Of a stretch of DNA of 64,000 nucleotides, positions 37,997 to 47,632 are shown piece after piece (within the stretch, counting starts at the first letter, position 1; each line of letters opens with the position of its first letter). The stretch comes from Zestomonas insulae (GTDB lineage: Bacteria > Pseudomonadota > Gammaproteobacteria > Pseudomonadales > Pseudomonadaceae): NCBI RefSeq assembly GCF_016901015.1, contig NZ_JAFEUP010000004.1, positions 310,001-374,000 of the forward strand, written 5' to 3'. The notes beneath the pieces were generated by a model that saw nothing but the letters and a program-made list of their open reading frames with translations, made no database searches and was not told the DNA's origin. The position numbers and the translations under genes are program-made.

Positions 37997-38764
37997 ATGT
38001 CCAAGACCCAACTGTTCGACCTCGACGGCAAGATCGCCTTCGTATCCGGCGCCAGCCGCGGCATTGGCGAAGCCATCGCCAAGCTGCTGGCCCAGCAAGG
38101 TGCCCACGTGATCGTTTCGAGCCGCAAGATCGACGGTTGCCAGGCAGTCGCCGACGCCATCGTCGCCGAAGGCGGCAAGGCCACCGCGATCGCCTGCCAC
38201 ATCGGCGAGATGGAACAGATTCAGAGCGTCTTCGCGCAGATTCGCGAGCAGTTCGGTCGCCTGGACATCCTGGTCAACAACGCGGCGACCAACCCGCAGT
38301 TCTGCAACGTGCTGGACACCGACCTCAGCGCCTTCCAGAAGACCGTCGACGTCAACATCCGCGGCTACTACTTCATGTCCATCGAAGGCGGCAAGTTGAT
38401 GCGCCAGAACGGCGGCGGCAGCATCATCAACGTCGCCTCGGTCAACGGCATCAGCCCGGGCGAGTTCCAGGGCATCTACTCGGTGACCAAGGCCGCGGTG
38501 ATCAGCATGACCAAGGTCTTCGCCAAGGAATGCGCGCAGTTCGGCATCCGTTGCAACGCCCTGCTGCCGGGCCTGACCGACACCAAGTTCGCCTCGGCAC
38601 TGACCAAGAACGACGCCATCCTCAACGCCGCGCTGCAGCGCATCCCGCTCAAGCGCGTAGCCGACCCGAGCGAGATGGCCGGCGCCGTGCTGTACCTGGC
38701 CAGCGACGCCTCCAGCTACACCACCGGGGTTTCGCTGAACGTGGACGGCGGCATGCTCGCCTAA
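37997..38764 (+). CDS. Short-chain dehydrogenase/reductase
   Basis: The 255-aa protein is a classical SDR: SGASRGIGEAIA (cofactor site), NNAATNP, the Ser in INVASVNGIS and the YSVTK catalytic pair, then the C-terminal DASSYTTGVSLNVDGGM. It most probably oxidises or reduces a hydroxyacyl or keto compound; next to the APH-like kinase it fits the hydroxy-fatty-acid route. AAGGGG precedes the ATG. It ends at a strong terminator. Confidence 0.9.
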   Translation: MSKTQLFDLDGKIAFVSGASRGIGEAIAKLLAQQGAHVIVSSRKIDGCQAVADAIVAEGGKATAIACHIGEMEQIQSVFAQIREQFGRLDILVNNAATNPQFCNVLDTDLSAFQKTVDVNIRGYYFMSIEGGKLMRQNGGGSIINVASVNGISPGEFQGIYSVTKAAVISMTKVFAKECAQFGIRCNALLPGLTDTKFASALTKNDAILNAALQRIPLKRVADPSEMAGAVLYLASDASSYTTGVSLNVDGGMLA

Positions 38765-38780
38765 GGCCTGCGCCCCAATG

Positions 38781-38808
38781 AAAAAGGGACCTTCGCGGTC
38801 CCTTTTTT
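38781..38808. terminator. Bidirectional terminator
   Basis: AAAAAGGGACC (38781-38791) pairs with GGTCCCTTTTT (38797-38807) around TTCGC, between convergent genes, with T runs in both directions. Confidence 0.93.
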
Positions 38809-38824
38809 CATGCCTGCTGATCGG

Positions 38825-39475
38825 TCAGCGCCAGTCCTTCAAGGCCTGCTCGGCCGCCTGATTGAGCGGCTGGGCCAGCAACCCGGTGGGCGTCAGGCTC
38901 ACCGCATACACCGCGCCGTTGACCATCGGCAGGTAGGTGACCCGCAGCGCCTGCGCATCGAAGATCAGCAGATCGTGCTGCCCCACCCGCAGCCAACGCC
39001 ACAGATCGATGCCATAGCGGCTCTGCGCAAGGACGGCCTGGCCGTGCTGCGCCATGTCCTGCTGCTCCTTGGCCAGATAGCGCCCGGACAGCTTCTCCAG
39101 GCGATAGCCCGGCGCCAAGCCGATCAGCTCAGCCAATCCTTTCCAGCGAAACAAGCGGGCATCCAGCTGCCAGAGGTCGCCCTCCAGGGTGACATTGCGC
39201 TCGTCTGCACCCTCCAGCAGGCTGACCCGATAGCGCTGCGACCCATCCGCCTGGAAGCTCACTGTGACGATCGGCTTGCCTTGCGGCAGCGCGGAGTAGC
39301 TGGTCAGGTCGTAGGCAACCAGCGCGACCAGCCCGGCGAGCGCGAGGAAGGCCAGACCGCAGGTGCCGCGCAGCCAGCCGAGGAACCAATGGCGGTTGAA
39401 GAGGATGCGTGCCGCTACCAGCAAGGCCAGCAGCGCAAGCAACGCAATGCACCAGGCCAAACCGTCATACTGCAT
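38825..39475 (-). CDS. Membrane-anchored protein of unknown family
   Basis: The 216-aa protein has two N-terminal hydrophobic segments (about residues 10-25 and 38-58) and a soluble beta-rich remainder with LEKLSGRYLAKEQQDMAQHG and VNGAVYAVSLTPTGL. I do not recognise a named domain; similar pseudomonad proteins are loosely labelled 'multidrug transporter', which this topology does not support. I start at ATG 39475, with AAGGA about ten bases before; the frame reaches further upstream without support. Divergent from the TSUP gene. Confidence 0.7.
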   Translation of the reverse strand: MQYDGLAWCIALLALLALLVAARILFNRHWFLGWLRGTCGLAFLALAGLVALVAYDLTSYSALPQGKPIVTVSFQADGSQRYRVSLLEGADERNVTLEGDLWQLDARLFRWKGLAELIGLAPGYRLEKLSGRYLAKEQQDMAQHGQAVLAQSRYGIDLWRWLRVGQHDLLIFDAQALRVTYLPMVNGAVYAVSLTPTGLLAQPLNQAAEQALKDWR

Positions 39476-39576
39476 AAGCGCCAATTCCTTGTGCTGAAAA
39501 TAGCCGGCATTATGCTCAGCGCGTTGGCCTGCGGCCAGCGAGGCCACCCGACAATCGGACACACGTCGAACTATTT

Positions 39577-40362
39577 ATGCCATTTCCCTTCGAGCTCGCG
39601 GTCGATCCACTCACTCTGGCCATCCTCGCCGGGGTGGCATTTCTCGCCGGTTTCATCGATGCCATCGCCGGCGGCGGCGGGCTGCTGACCATTCCCGCAC
39701 TGCTCACTGCCGGTCTGCCGCCGCACCTGGTGCTGGGTACCAACAAGCTGTGCGCCACCTTCGGCTCGGCGACCGCCAGCTACACCTTCTACAAGCGCAA
39801 GCTGTTCGACCCAAAGGAATGGCGCTTTGCGCTGCTCGCCACCTTGATCGGCGCGCTGCTCGGCGCCTCCGTTGCCCACTGGCTGCCCGCGGCCTGGCTG
39901 AATCAGATGCTGCCCGTGGTGGTGTTCGGCTGCGGCCTGTACCTGCTGTTCAGCCGCACGCCGGTAGCGCCACGGATCACCGACCAGCCCATCGCCAAGG
40001 GCCGGCAATGGCCACATGGCCTCGGTCTGGGTTTCTACGATGGGGTCGCCGGTCCCGGCACCGGCGCGTTCTGGACGGTCAGCAGCTTGCTGCTCTATCC
40101 GCTCGACCTGCTGCGCGCCAGCGGCGTGGCGCGCAGCATGAACTTCGTCAGTAATGCCGCCGCGCTGGCGGTGTTCATCATCGGCGGTCAGGTCGCCTGG
40201 GCGTTGGGCATCAGCATGGGCGTGGCGCTGATGGCCGGCGCATTTCTCGGCGCGCACACAGCCATCCACGGCGGGGCGAAGTTCATCCGCCCGGTGTTCA
40301 TCTTGGTGGTACTGGCGCTGACTGTGCGCCTAGCGTGGCAGCACTGGTTCGGGATGGCCTAG
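39577..40362 (+). CDS. TSUP-family permease (TauE/SafE-like)
   Basis: The 261-aa protein has about eight membrane segments. The characteristic N-terminal [37 protein letters not shown] and the second repeat [15 protein letters not shown]...[13 protein letters not shown] are present. TSUP proteins export or import sulfur or other small anionic organic compounds; which one cannot be read here. The 3' end overlaps the convergent nudC gene by 33 bp, which is unusual and means both C-termini share DNA. Confidence 0.9.
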   Translation: MPFPFELAVDPLTLAILAGVAFLAGFIDAIAGGGGLLTIPALLTAGLPPHLVLGTNKLCATFGSATASYTFYKRKLFDPKEWRFALLATLIGALLGASVAHWLPAAWLNQMLPVVVFGCGLYLLFSRTPVAPRITDQPIAKGRQWPHGLGLGFYDGVAGPGTGAFWTVSSLLLYPLDLLRASGVARSMNFVSNAAALAVFIIGGQVAWALGISMGVALMAGAFLGAHTAIHGGAKFIRPVFILVVLALTVRLAWQHWFGMA

Positions 40363-41166
40363 ACGGCGCGCCAGATACAGGTCGATCAGGTAGCGGGCGA
40401 TGGAGCGCTGCATCGGCAAGGGCGGCAACTGCTCGTAGTGGAACCAGCGCGCGTCCTCGATCTCATCGGCCTGCGGGGTGATCTCGCCGGACAGGTACTC
40501 GGCGTGGAAACCCAGCATCAGCGAATGCGGGAACGGCCAGCCCTGGCTGCCCAGGTACTGCAGATTGCCGACCTCCAGGCCGACCTCCTCGCGCACCTCG
40601 CGCGCCACGCACTCCTCCACCGACTCGCCAGGCTCGACGAAGCCCGCCAGGGTACTGTACATCCCAGGCACGAAGCGTGGTGAACGCGCCAACAGGATCT
40701 CGTCGCCGCGGGTGACCAGCACGATCATGCTCGGCGAGATGCGCGCGTAGCTGTCCAGGCCGCAGTCTGGGCAGCGCAGGCAGCGCTCGCCGCTGACCTG
40801 CTGGTTACGCGCGCCACAGCGACCGCAGAAGCGATGATGAGCGCTCCAACTGCCGATCTGCTCGGCGAACGACAGCATGCGGAAGGTCGGGTAATCGGCC
40901 TGCAGCATGAACTGGCGTAGCCCCTGCCAATGGCAGCCTGGCAGGTCGGCCGGGGCATCCAGTTCTAGCAACCAGACCGGCTCGCCATCGAACTGCCCCA
41001 GGCCGTGCTCTGCCACATAGGGCAGGTCCTGGCGCTTGAGCCATTCGCGCGGAAACAGCACGCCGTTATCATCGGCCAGGAAGCCCTGCGCGCAACGCGC
41101 CAGGGCCCAGCCGCCGGACACCGCGTTATCCAGCGGCGGAGTGGTCAGCCAGCCCTGCTTCATCAT
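40330..41166 (-). CDS. nudC: NADH pyrophosphatase / NAD-cap hydrolase NudC
   Basis: NudC cleaves NAD(H) and removes NAD caps from RNA. The 278-aa protein has the zinc ribbon CGRCG...CLRCPDCG, the Nudix box [26 protein letters not shown] and the NudC-specific [14 protein letters not shown] (usually SQPWPFPxS). The ATG at 41166 overlaps the fimL stop (ATGA), so the two are translationally coupled. Family and length are as expected. Confidence 0.96.
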   Translation of the reverse strand: MMKQGWLTTPPLDNAVSGGWALARCAQGFLADDNGVLFPREWLKRQDLPYVAEHGLGQFDGEPVWLLELDAPADLPGCHWQGLRQFMLQADYPTFRMLSFAEQIGSWSAHHRFCGRCGARNQQVSGERCLRCPDCGLDSYARISPSMIVLVTRGDEILLARSPRFVPGMYSTLAGFVEPGESVEECVAREVREEVGLEVGNLQYLGSQGWPFPHSLMLGFHAEYLSGEITPQADEIEDARWFHYEQLPPLPMQRSIARYLIDLYLARRLGHPEPVLPR

Positions 41167-42836
41167 GCAGCCACCGGGCGGCCAAGGGCGCGCACGCTTT
41201 CGGCGGCCAGATCGAGCACTCCCGGATTGGCTTCGGGGCGCAGCACGCCACCACCCTCGAGGTAGTACTCGAGACTGGTCAGCGCATCTGCCAAGGTTTC
41301 CAGCATCTGTTCGGACGGCATCTGAGGAGTCTCCAGCATCTGCTTCTGGATGTAATCGGCACAGGCGCCGATCAGTTGCGCGGCGCGCTCCTGACCGAGG
41401 AACCACAACCCGCCACGCACAGCCTGCAGGCTGAACGGCACGTTGGCCAGGTGCAGTTTGTCGCCATTGGCTTCCAGATAGGATGTGATCGCTCGCTTGG
41501 CCAGCGCCAGGCCGGCCTGCGCCTCATCGACTACCACGATTCGCGCCTCGACCAACTGGTGCTGAGCGAACGACTCGACTTCTTGACCCGGCGCCGCCTC
41601 ACGAATCTGCCGGCGCTCACCGCGCTCCAGGTTCGCCACCATGCTTTCGACGAACAGCACGGCATCGGCCAGCTTGTTCATCGATGGCAAGTCGGCGGCC
41701 TGCGCCTCGACCCAGCCATTCACGGTGGGCAATTGCGCGGACAGTGCGGCGCTCGCCGAGCCCAGGCCGACCATGCTGAGGGTCTTGCTCTGCCGGGCCA
41801 GCAAACTGTGCAGGCTGGCGAAGCTCTCGGATTCGTGGGTGCCGCGTTCAATCAGGTCAATCAAATCCTTGATGCTGTTCAGCTCTTCGCGGATCGCCGA
41901 CGACAGCGAACGCATCACCGCCTGACCAGGACCGGACAGGCGCTGGTATTCCTCTTCGAGCAGCTGATCAGTGAACGGCAGGGTCGCCAGGCCGAAAGTT
42001 TCGCGCACCTGCGTCGCCAGCGGGCCACGGCTGTCGGCCAGCGCCACCAGGTAGAGCAGCTCCTTCAACAGGTTGCGCGGAGCGTCGTACTGGGCGTTGC
42101 CGAGCAGTTGCTTGAGTTCACGATCGAGACGGGAGAACAGCTGCTTGCGCGACTTGCGCGGCAGCAACTGTCCATCAACCTGCGCTTCCAGTGCCGCGGC
42201 AGCGACCCAGATCAAGCGGCCGCTGGCTTCGCCGGCAAACAGGCTGTCCAGCCGCGCAAATGCCCGCGCCATCAGTTTGATGCCGGCCTGCGGGTTGTGA
42301 TCGCGCAAGAAGCCAAGCAGGCCCACCTGGTACATATGGCGCAGCTGGCGAATCTGCTCGAGACGCGCAGCCGGCTCGAGAGCACGGCTGGCAGTCGCCG
42401 GGCGCACCTGGTCGAGGCGCGCGCTAAAGAAGAAGCTCTCCGGCAGGCTGGCCTGGCCACCCGCCTGGCGCAGGTCGTTGATCGCCGGCAGCAGCAACTC
42501 GGGGAGCTCCTGACGGTGGCTCTCGACGTTTTCCAGGTAGCGGCGCAGCACATGCAGGGCGTTGCTCAGCGCCGACAGCTGGCCGTCGCGCTCTTCGCCG
42601 GCACCGGCGGGAATGTCGGTGGCCTGTTGCAGCACTTCCTGCGCCAGCAGCTCGGCACCGGCCAGTTCGATCAGGCTCAGGGTGCCACGCACTTGGTGCA
42701 GACCTTCGACGGCCTGTTGCAGGAGACTGCCGTTATGACGCTCGGCGATGAAATGTTCGAGGCTCTGCTCGGCCTCTTCCATGGTCGCGAACAGCTCGTC
42801 GCGAACCAAACTCAGGGATGTAGCTCCAGAAACCAT
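41163..42836 (-). CDS. fimL: FimL, regulator of type IV pili and cAMP signalling
   Basis: FimL resembles the N-terminal part of the chemotaxis-type kinase ChpA. In P. aeruginosa it connects the Pil-Chp system with adenylate cyclase CyaB and twitching motility. The 557-aa protein is almost entirely helical with no membrane segment. Residues 20-100 form a phosphotransfer-like helix bundle with [15 protein letters not shown] (His47). The C-terminal half repeats a similar pattern ([25 protein letters not shown]). Its size is the known FimL size and the neighbour nudC agrees. No pilus genes are in the window. Confidence 0.93.
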   Translation of the reverse strand: MVSGATSLSLVRDELFATMEEAEQSLEHFIAERHNGSLLQQAVEGLHQVRGTLSLIELAGAELLAQEVLQQATDIPAGAGEERDGQLSALSNALHVLRRYLENVESHRQELPELLLPAINDLRQAGGQASLPESFFFSARLDQVRPATASRALEPAARLEQIRQLRHMYQVGLLGFLRDHNPQAGIKLMARAFARLDSLFAGEASGRLIWVAAAALEAQVDGQLLPRKSRKQLFSRLDRELKQLLGNAQYDAPRNLLKELLYLVALADSRGPLATQVRETFGLATLPFTDQLLEEEYQRLSGPGQAVMRSLSSAIREELNSIKDLIDLIERGTHESESFASLHSLLARQSKTLSMVGLGSASAALSAQLPTVNGWVEAQAADLPSMNKLADAVLFVESMVANLERGERRQIREAAPGQEVESFAQHQLVEARIVVVDEAQAGLALAKRAITSYLEANGDKLHLANVPFSLQAVRGGLWFLGQERAAQLIGACADYIQKQMLETPQMPSEQMLETLADALTSLEYYLEGGGVLRPEANPGVLDLAAESVRALGRPVAA

Positions 42837-42891
42837 GCCTTATGTGCCTCCCGCGCGGGGTTGACGGATTGCAGCGAATGCCCCGAAGGGT

Positions 42892-43704
42892 TCAATCGGC
42901 AAATTCGGGTTTCTGCTTGCTCATGAACGCAGTCATGGCCACGCGCAAGTCCGCGGACTGCAGCATTGCCGCGTTCCAGGTCGCGACGTAGTCGAGGCCG
43001 TCGGCGATGCTGTGATCGCGCATGTACGAGAGCATCCGCTTGGAGCCGCGTACGGCGACCGGCGACTTGCTGGCGATCACCCGAGCAATCTCAAACACGC
43101 CGGCGATCAGCGCGTCGTAGTCGGCGTAGGTGCGGTTGACCAGGCCCATGCTTCGAGCCTCTTCGCCGCTGATGTCGCAGCCGGTGTAGGCCAGTTCGCG
43201 CGCCAGACCGTCGCCGATAATGCGCGGCAGGCGCTGCAGGGTGCCGACGTCGGCGGCCAGACCCATGTCGACTTCGCGGATCGACAGCTTGGCGTCGACC
43301 GTGGCGTAGCGCATGTCGCAGGCGGTGATCAAATCGATGCCGCCGCCCAGGCAGTAACCCTGGATCGCCGCCAGCACCGGCTTGCGGCACTCATCCACGG
43401 CGGTGAACGACGCTTGCAGCTTGAGAATCTGCCGACGCATCAGGTCGGCGTTGCGCGCCGCATCCGCGCCGAACTTGGTCGCGGTCTGGGCCAGCATCGC
43501 CACGTCGATTCCTGAGGAGAAATGCGCCCCCGCGCCGGACAGCACCACCACACGGACTTCGTCGGTCTCGTCGGCCCACCGAAAGATATCGATGATCTCC
43601 GTCCAGAAATCGGCATTCATGGCGTTGAGCTTTTCCGGACGGTTGATCACCACATGGGCGATCTTGTCCTTCAGTTCGACACGAAAGGCTTTGTAGTCAG
43701 ACAT
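42892..43704 (-). CDS. Crotonase, delta3,5-delta2,4-dienoyl-CoA isomerase-like
   Basis: The 270-aa crotonase-fold protein closely follows the dienoyl-CoA isomerase pattern of ECH1: GGGIDLITACDMRY (with the active-site Asp), LSIREVDMGLAADVGTLQRLPRIIG (with Glu and Asp). All three acidic residues used by that enzyme are kept, so isomerisation of 3,5-dienoyl-CoA during unsaturated fatty-acid oxidation is likely, although the usual label is 'enoyl-CoA hydratase'. I start at 43704, where GGGGAG lies upstream; an in-frame extension to 43764 is not supported. Confidence 0.88.
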   Translation of the reverse strand: MSDYKAFRVELKDKIAHVVINRPEKLNAMNADFWTEIIDIFRWADETDEVRVVVLSGAGAHFSSGIDVAMLAQTATKFGADAARNADLMRRQILKLQASFTAVDECRKPVLAAIQGYCLGGGIDLITACDMRYATVDAKLSIREVDMGLAADVGTLQRLPRIIGDGLARELAYTGCDISGEEARSMGLVNRTYADYDALIAGVFEIARVIASKSPVAVRGSKRMLSYMRDHSIADGLDYVATWNAAMLQSADLRVAMTAFMSKQKPEFAD

Positions 43705-43868
43705 GACGCTCCCCAGTACAGCGCAGGCGCGGATAGAAATATTGTTATGGGTAGAACCGCCCAACTATAACAAGCGAGACATAAAAGTCGATGCTGGCGA
43801 TTGTGATGCAGGACACGGCGCAAACTTCGCGCAAAATCGTGCGAAGAGCCAGTAACTGATTGATCTGC

Positions 43869-45224
43869 CTAGAGTGGTCGCCCGAGCGCCTCGGCTTCGA
43901 CGCGGTTGCGCCACTGCCGCCAGGTGTACAGCGGGATGCCTGCGATCAGGACCAGGAAGCCCCAGAAAATCGCCTGCTCGCCGGTGCCGTACAGCGCCCA
44001 CAGTGAATACAGGAAGCCCAGCGTGCCCAGGGCCACCAACGCAGAGCGCTCGCGCGGCTTGAACTTCTCTGGCGAAACGGCGAGGAACTGCAGCAGCGCC
44101 GCCGTACAGAAGGCATACGGCACGACCCCGGTCATGGTGCCGAGCAGGATGATGACGTTGAACACGTCGACCAGATTGCCCTGCCCGTCGACCAGCACCA
44201 GCGCGGTGACCAGCACCCCGGACACCAGCAGGCCATTCGCCGGCACATCGTGCTTGTTGGTTTTCGCCAAGGACTTCGGCAGCAGGCCGTCGCGCGCGGT
44301 GGCCATGGGAATCTGCCCCTGCAGCAGCACCCAGCCGTTCAGCGCGCCAAGGCAGGCGATCACCGCGCCACCGGCCACTAGGTAATAGCCCCAGGCACCG
44401 AGCAGCACCTGCGCCGCATCGGCGAACGGTGCGTGCGATCGCATCAGCACCTCGGGCGGCAGCACGCCCTGCACCGCGGTGATCGACAGCACGTAGACCC
44501 CGGCAGCGACCAGCGTGCCAAACACCGTGGCGCGCGGAATGGTGCGTTTCGGGTCGCGCACGTGCTCGGCCGGCACCGTGGCCGATTCCAGGCCGATGAA
44601 CGACCAGAGGGTCAACGCCGCGGTGGTGGCGATCGCCTGCGCGTAGCCGCCACCACCAGGAATGTCCTCGGGCGCGGGAATCGTCAGGTACTCCGGGTGG
44701 AAGGAAAACCAGCCGAGCACGCCGATCAGCAGCAACGGCAGCAGTTTCAGGGCGGTGAGAATGTTCTGCGCCAGGCCGAACGCGCCGATACCGCGCAGGT
44801 TGATGAAGGTGCACAGCCAGATCGCGCCGATCGCGGTACCCACCGCCAGCAGCGGGTCCTTCAAGGCGGGAATGAACACCTGCAGGTAACCGACCAGGGT
44901 TACCGCGATCGCCGCGTTGCCGATCCAGGCGGCCTTCCAGTAGGTCCAGGCGCACAGGTAGCCGGCGAAGCTGCCAAAGCCGTCACGGGTATAGGCGTAA
45001 GGGCCGCCGGCCGCCGGATTGAGCCGCGACAAGCGCGCGAAGGTCAGCGCCAGGATCACTGCGCCGACGCTGGAGACCAGCCAGCCGAACAAGCTGAGGC
45101 CGCCGAAGGCGGCGAGACTGGCCGGGAGCAGGAACACCCCCGAGCCCACCATGTTGCCGACCACCAGGGCGGTGCAGGTCCAGAAGCCCATCGTGCCCGC
45201 TTGCACTGCCTTTCCCTGACTCAT
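43869..45224 (-). CDS. Amino acid/polyamine antiporter (APC family)
   Basis: The 451-aa protein has about 12 membrane segments and APC-family motifs: VVGNMVGSGVFLLPASLAAFGG at the first segment and SFIGLESATVPAEHVRDPKRTIPRATVFG in the middle. It resembles basic-amino-acid/diamine exchangers such as CadB and AdiC. GGGAG precedes the ATG at 45224. The start is 18 bases after the ldcA stop, so with the decarboxylase it probably forms a lysine/cadaverine exchange and acid-resistance unit. Exact substrate is inferred from the neighbour. Confidence 0.88.
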   Translation of the reverse strand: MSQGKAVQAGTMGFWTCTALVVGNMVGSGVFLLPASLAAFGGLSLFGWLVSSVGAVILALTFARLSRLNPAAGGPYAYTRDGFGSFAGYLCAWTYWKAAWIGNAAIAVTLVGYLQVFIPALKDPLLAVGTAIGAIWLCTFINLRGIGAFGLAQNILTALKLLPLLLIGVLGWFSFHPEYLTIPAPEDIPGGGGYAQAIATTAALTLWSFIGLESATVPAEHVRDPKRTIPRATVFGTLVAAGVYVLSITAVQGVLPPEVLMRSHAPFADAAQVLLGAWGYYLVAGGAVIACLGALNGWVLLQGQIPMATARDGLLPKSLAKTNKHDVPANGLLVSGVLVTALVLVDGQGNLVDVFNVIILLGTMTGVVPYAFCTAALLQFLAVSPEKFKPRERSALVALGTLGFLYSLWALYGTGEQAIFWGFLVLIAGIPLYTWRQWRNRVEAEALGRPL

Positions 45225-45241
45225 CTGCACTCCCGGCTGGT

Positions 45242-47497
45242 CTATGGCTTGATGCAATCAACTGTATAACAGCGTTCGCCGTTTATTTCCTCATGCTGCA
45301 GACCATGCACGTCGGCGTCGAAGCCGGGGAAGCGGCGATCGAAGGCGCGGGCGAACTCCAGATAGTCGATGATCGAGCGCGTGGCCTGGGTGAACCGCTC
45401 GCCCGGCATGATCAACGGAATGCCCGGCGGATAGGGCACCAGCATCACTGCCGCGATGCGCCCTTCGAGCTGATCGATTGGCACCGCTTCCACTTCGCCA
45501 CGGACCAGTTGGTCGTAGGCATCCGCCGGCTTGATCGCGACTTCCGGGAGCACTGTGTACATCCGCTTGAGCGCCTTGGCCGTGGCGTTCTCGCGGTAGC
45601 AGCCATGCAGCTCATCGCACAGATCGCGCAGGCCCATGCCTGCATAGCGCGCCCCACCCGCCTTGGCGATGCTCGGCAGAGCCTGATGCAGCGGCAGATT
45701 GGCGTCGTAGGAGCGTTTGAATTCGAGCAGTTCGGTGAGCAGCGTGCTCCATTTGCCCTTGGTGATACCCATCGAGAACAGCACCAGGAAGGAGTACAGG
45801 CCGGTCTTCTCCACCACCAGGCCGCGCTCCCAGAGGAACTTGCTGACCACCGCCGCCGGAATCCCGTGCTCGTCGAGCTTGCCCCCGGCCGTCAGGCCCG
45901 GAGTGACCAGAGTGACCTTGATCGGATCGAGCAGCACGTAGTCGTCGGCGATATCGCCAAACCCGTGCCATTCGGCATTCGGCGCCAGCACCCAGTCGCT
46001 GGTCGCCACTCCTTCGGCGCCTTCCGCCTGCGGCGGCTGCCAGATGCTGAACCACCACTCTGCGGCAGGCAGGTTCTGGCGCAGGTTGGCCAGCGCGCGG
46101 CGGAAGCTCAGTGCCTCGTCGAAGGTCTCCTGGATCAGCGAACGACCTGCCGGGCCCTCCATCATCGCCGAGGCCACGTCGAGCGACGCGATGATGCTGT
46201 ACTGCGGCGAGGTGGAGATATGCATCATGAACGCTTCGTTGAAGCGATGCCGGTCCAGGCGACGCTTGCCGCCTTCCTGCACGTGGATCATCGAGGCCTG
46301 GCTGAAGGCCGCCAGCAGCTTGTGCGTGGAGTGGGTGGTGAACACCATCGGCGAGTGCGGATCGCACTGCGTGCCCATGCCATAGCGGCCCTTATAGAAC
46401 TCGTGGAACGCCGCGTAGGCATACCAGGCCTCGTCGAAATGCAGCACCTCGACGCTGTCGCCGAGCGCCTGCTTGACCATCTCGGCGTTGTAGCACAGGC
46501 CGTCGTAGGTCGAGTTGGTCACCACGGCCAGTTTGACCTTGGGTTCGCGGCCCTTGGCCAGCGGACTGGCGTCGATCTTGGCCTGGATCGACTCGCGGGA
46601 GAATTCGGACAGCGGAATCGGCCCGATGATGCCTAGCTCGTTGCGCTCCGGGCACAGGTACAGCGGGATCGCCCCGGTCATGATGATCGAATGGAGGATC
46701 GACTTGTGGCAGTTGCGGTCGACCAGCACCAGGTCATCGCGACCGACCATCGAGTGCCAGACGATCTTGTTCGCCGTCGAGGTGCCGTTGATGACGAAAT
46801 AGGTGTGGTCGGCGCCGAAGTTGCGCGCCGCACGGGCTTCGGCCTCGGCCAGCGGGCCAGTGTGATCGAGCAGCGAGCCGAGCTCAGGGACCGACACCGA
46901 CAGGTCGGAGCGCAGGGTGTTCTCACCGAAAAACTGGTGGAACGCCTGCCCCACCGGGCTCTTGCGGTAGGCCACGCCGCCACCGTGGCCAGGCGTGTGC
47001 CACGAATAGTTGGACTGCGCGGTGTGCTCGACCAAGGCGCGGAAGAATGGTGGCAACAGCCCTTCCAGATAGCCACGTGCGGCGCGTGCCACCTGGCGGG
47101 CGAGGAACGGCACGGTGTCCTCGAACAGGTAGAGCAGGCCGCGCAGCTGGTTGAGGTCGGCCATCGCCTCGGCCGGCGCGTTCTCGATGGTTACCTGCTC
47201 GCCCAGCGCGAAGATCGGCAGTTGCGGCGCGCGCACTCGCGCCACGCGGATCAGTTCGACCACATCCTGCAGCAGGCGCTGGTTCTCGCCCGCCCCTTCG
47301 GCGGCGACCAGGATGCAGGCCAGGCCATGGTGAGTGGAGGCGACGATGCGCCCTTCGGTCGAATTGGCCGTGGAGAGGATGCTGAAGCCTTCCTGCTCCA
47401 GCTCGCGAGCGATTTCGCGCACGCGGTCACCGGCGACGGTATCGGCCTTGATGTCGCGGTGGACGATGAGGATGGGGAATTTAAGGTCTTTGTACAT
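45242..47497 (-). CDS. ldcA: Lysine decarboxylase LdcA (Orn/Lys/Arg decarboxylase family)
   Basis: The 751-aa protein is a fold-I PLP decarboxylase of the inducible Orn/Lys/Arg type. Three domains are seen: an N-terminal wing (1-~130), the PLP domain with TTHSTHKLLAAF carrying Lys393, and a C-terminal domain. The upstream PLP contact VLHFDEAWYAYAAFH is present. In P. aeruginosa the matching gene, ldcA, makes cadaverine from lysine and is controlled by ArgR. Lysine specificity is inferred from the position beside the antiporter and that synteny. Confidence 0.9.
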   Translation of the reverse strand: MYKDLKFPILIVHRDIKADTVAGDRVREIARELEQEGFSILSTANSTEGRIVASTHHGLACILVAAEGAGENQRLLQDVVELIRVARVRAPQLPIFALGEQVTIENAPAEAMADLNQLRGLLYLFEDTVPFLARQVARAARGYLEGLLPPFFRALVEHTAQSNYSWHTPGHGGGVAYRKSPVGQAFHQFFGENTLRSDLSVSVPELGSLLDHTGPLAEAEARAARNFGADHTYFVINGTSTANKIVWHSMVGRDDLVLVDRNCHKSILHSIIMTGAIPLYLCPERNELGIIGPIPLSEFSRESIQAKIDASPLAKGREPKVKLAVVTNSTYDGLCYNAEMVKQALGDSVEVLHFDEAWYAYAAFHEFYKGRYGMGTQCDPHSPMVFTTHSTHKLLAAFSQASMIHVQEGGKRRLDRHRFNEAFMMHISTSPQYSIIASLDVASAMMEGPAGRSLIQETFDEALSFRRALANLRQNLPAAEWWFSIWQPPQAEGAEGVATSDWVLAPNAEWHGFGDIADDYVLLDPIKVTLVTPGLTAGGKLDEHGIPAAVVSKFLWERGLVVEKTGLYSFLVLFSMGITKGKWSTLLTELLEFKRSYDANLPLHQALPSIAKAGGARYAGMGLRDLCDELHGCYRENATAKALKRMYTVLPEVAIKPADAYDQLVRGEVEAVPIDQLEGRIAAVMLVPYPPGIPLIMPGERFTQATRSIIDYLEFARAFDRRFPGFDADVHGLQHEEINGERCYTVDCIKP

Positions 47498-47514
47498 TGT
47501 GCGCCCCTGAAGCG

Positions 47515-47535
47515 GGTGGCCACGGACGGGCCACC
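47515..47535 (-). other. Hairpin in the ldcA leader
   Basis: GGTGGCC (47515-47521) and GGCCACC (47529-47535) form a 7-bp stem about 18 bases upstream of the ldcA start on the transcribed strand. It could affect translation initiation, but no evidence beyond the pairing exists. Confidence 0.3.
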
Positions 47536-47632
47536 GATCATTTCAGGGTAGAGGCCCGCCCCGGTCGGCGGAACCCCTGCAGCTTGAGGCTGTACGAAAA
47601 GGTCGCGCGTCCGTAAGTCCGCGCGCCTCGCC

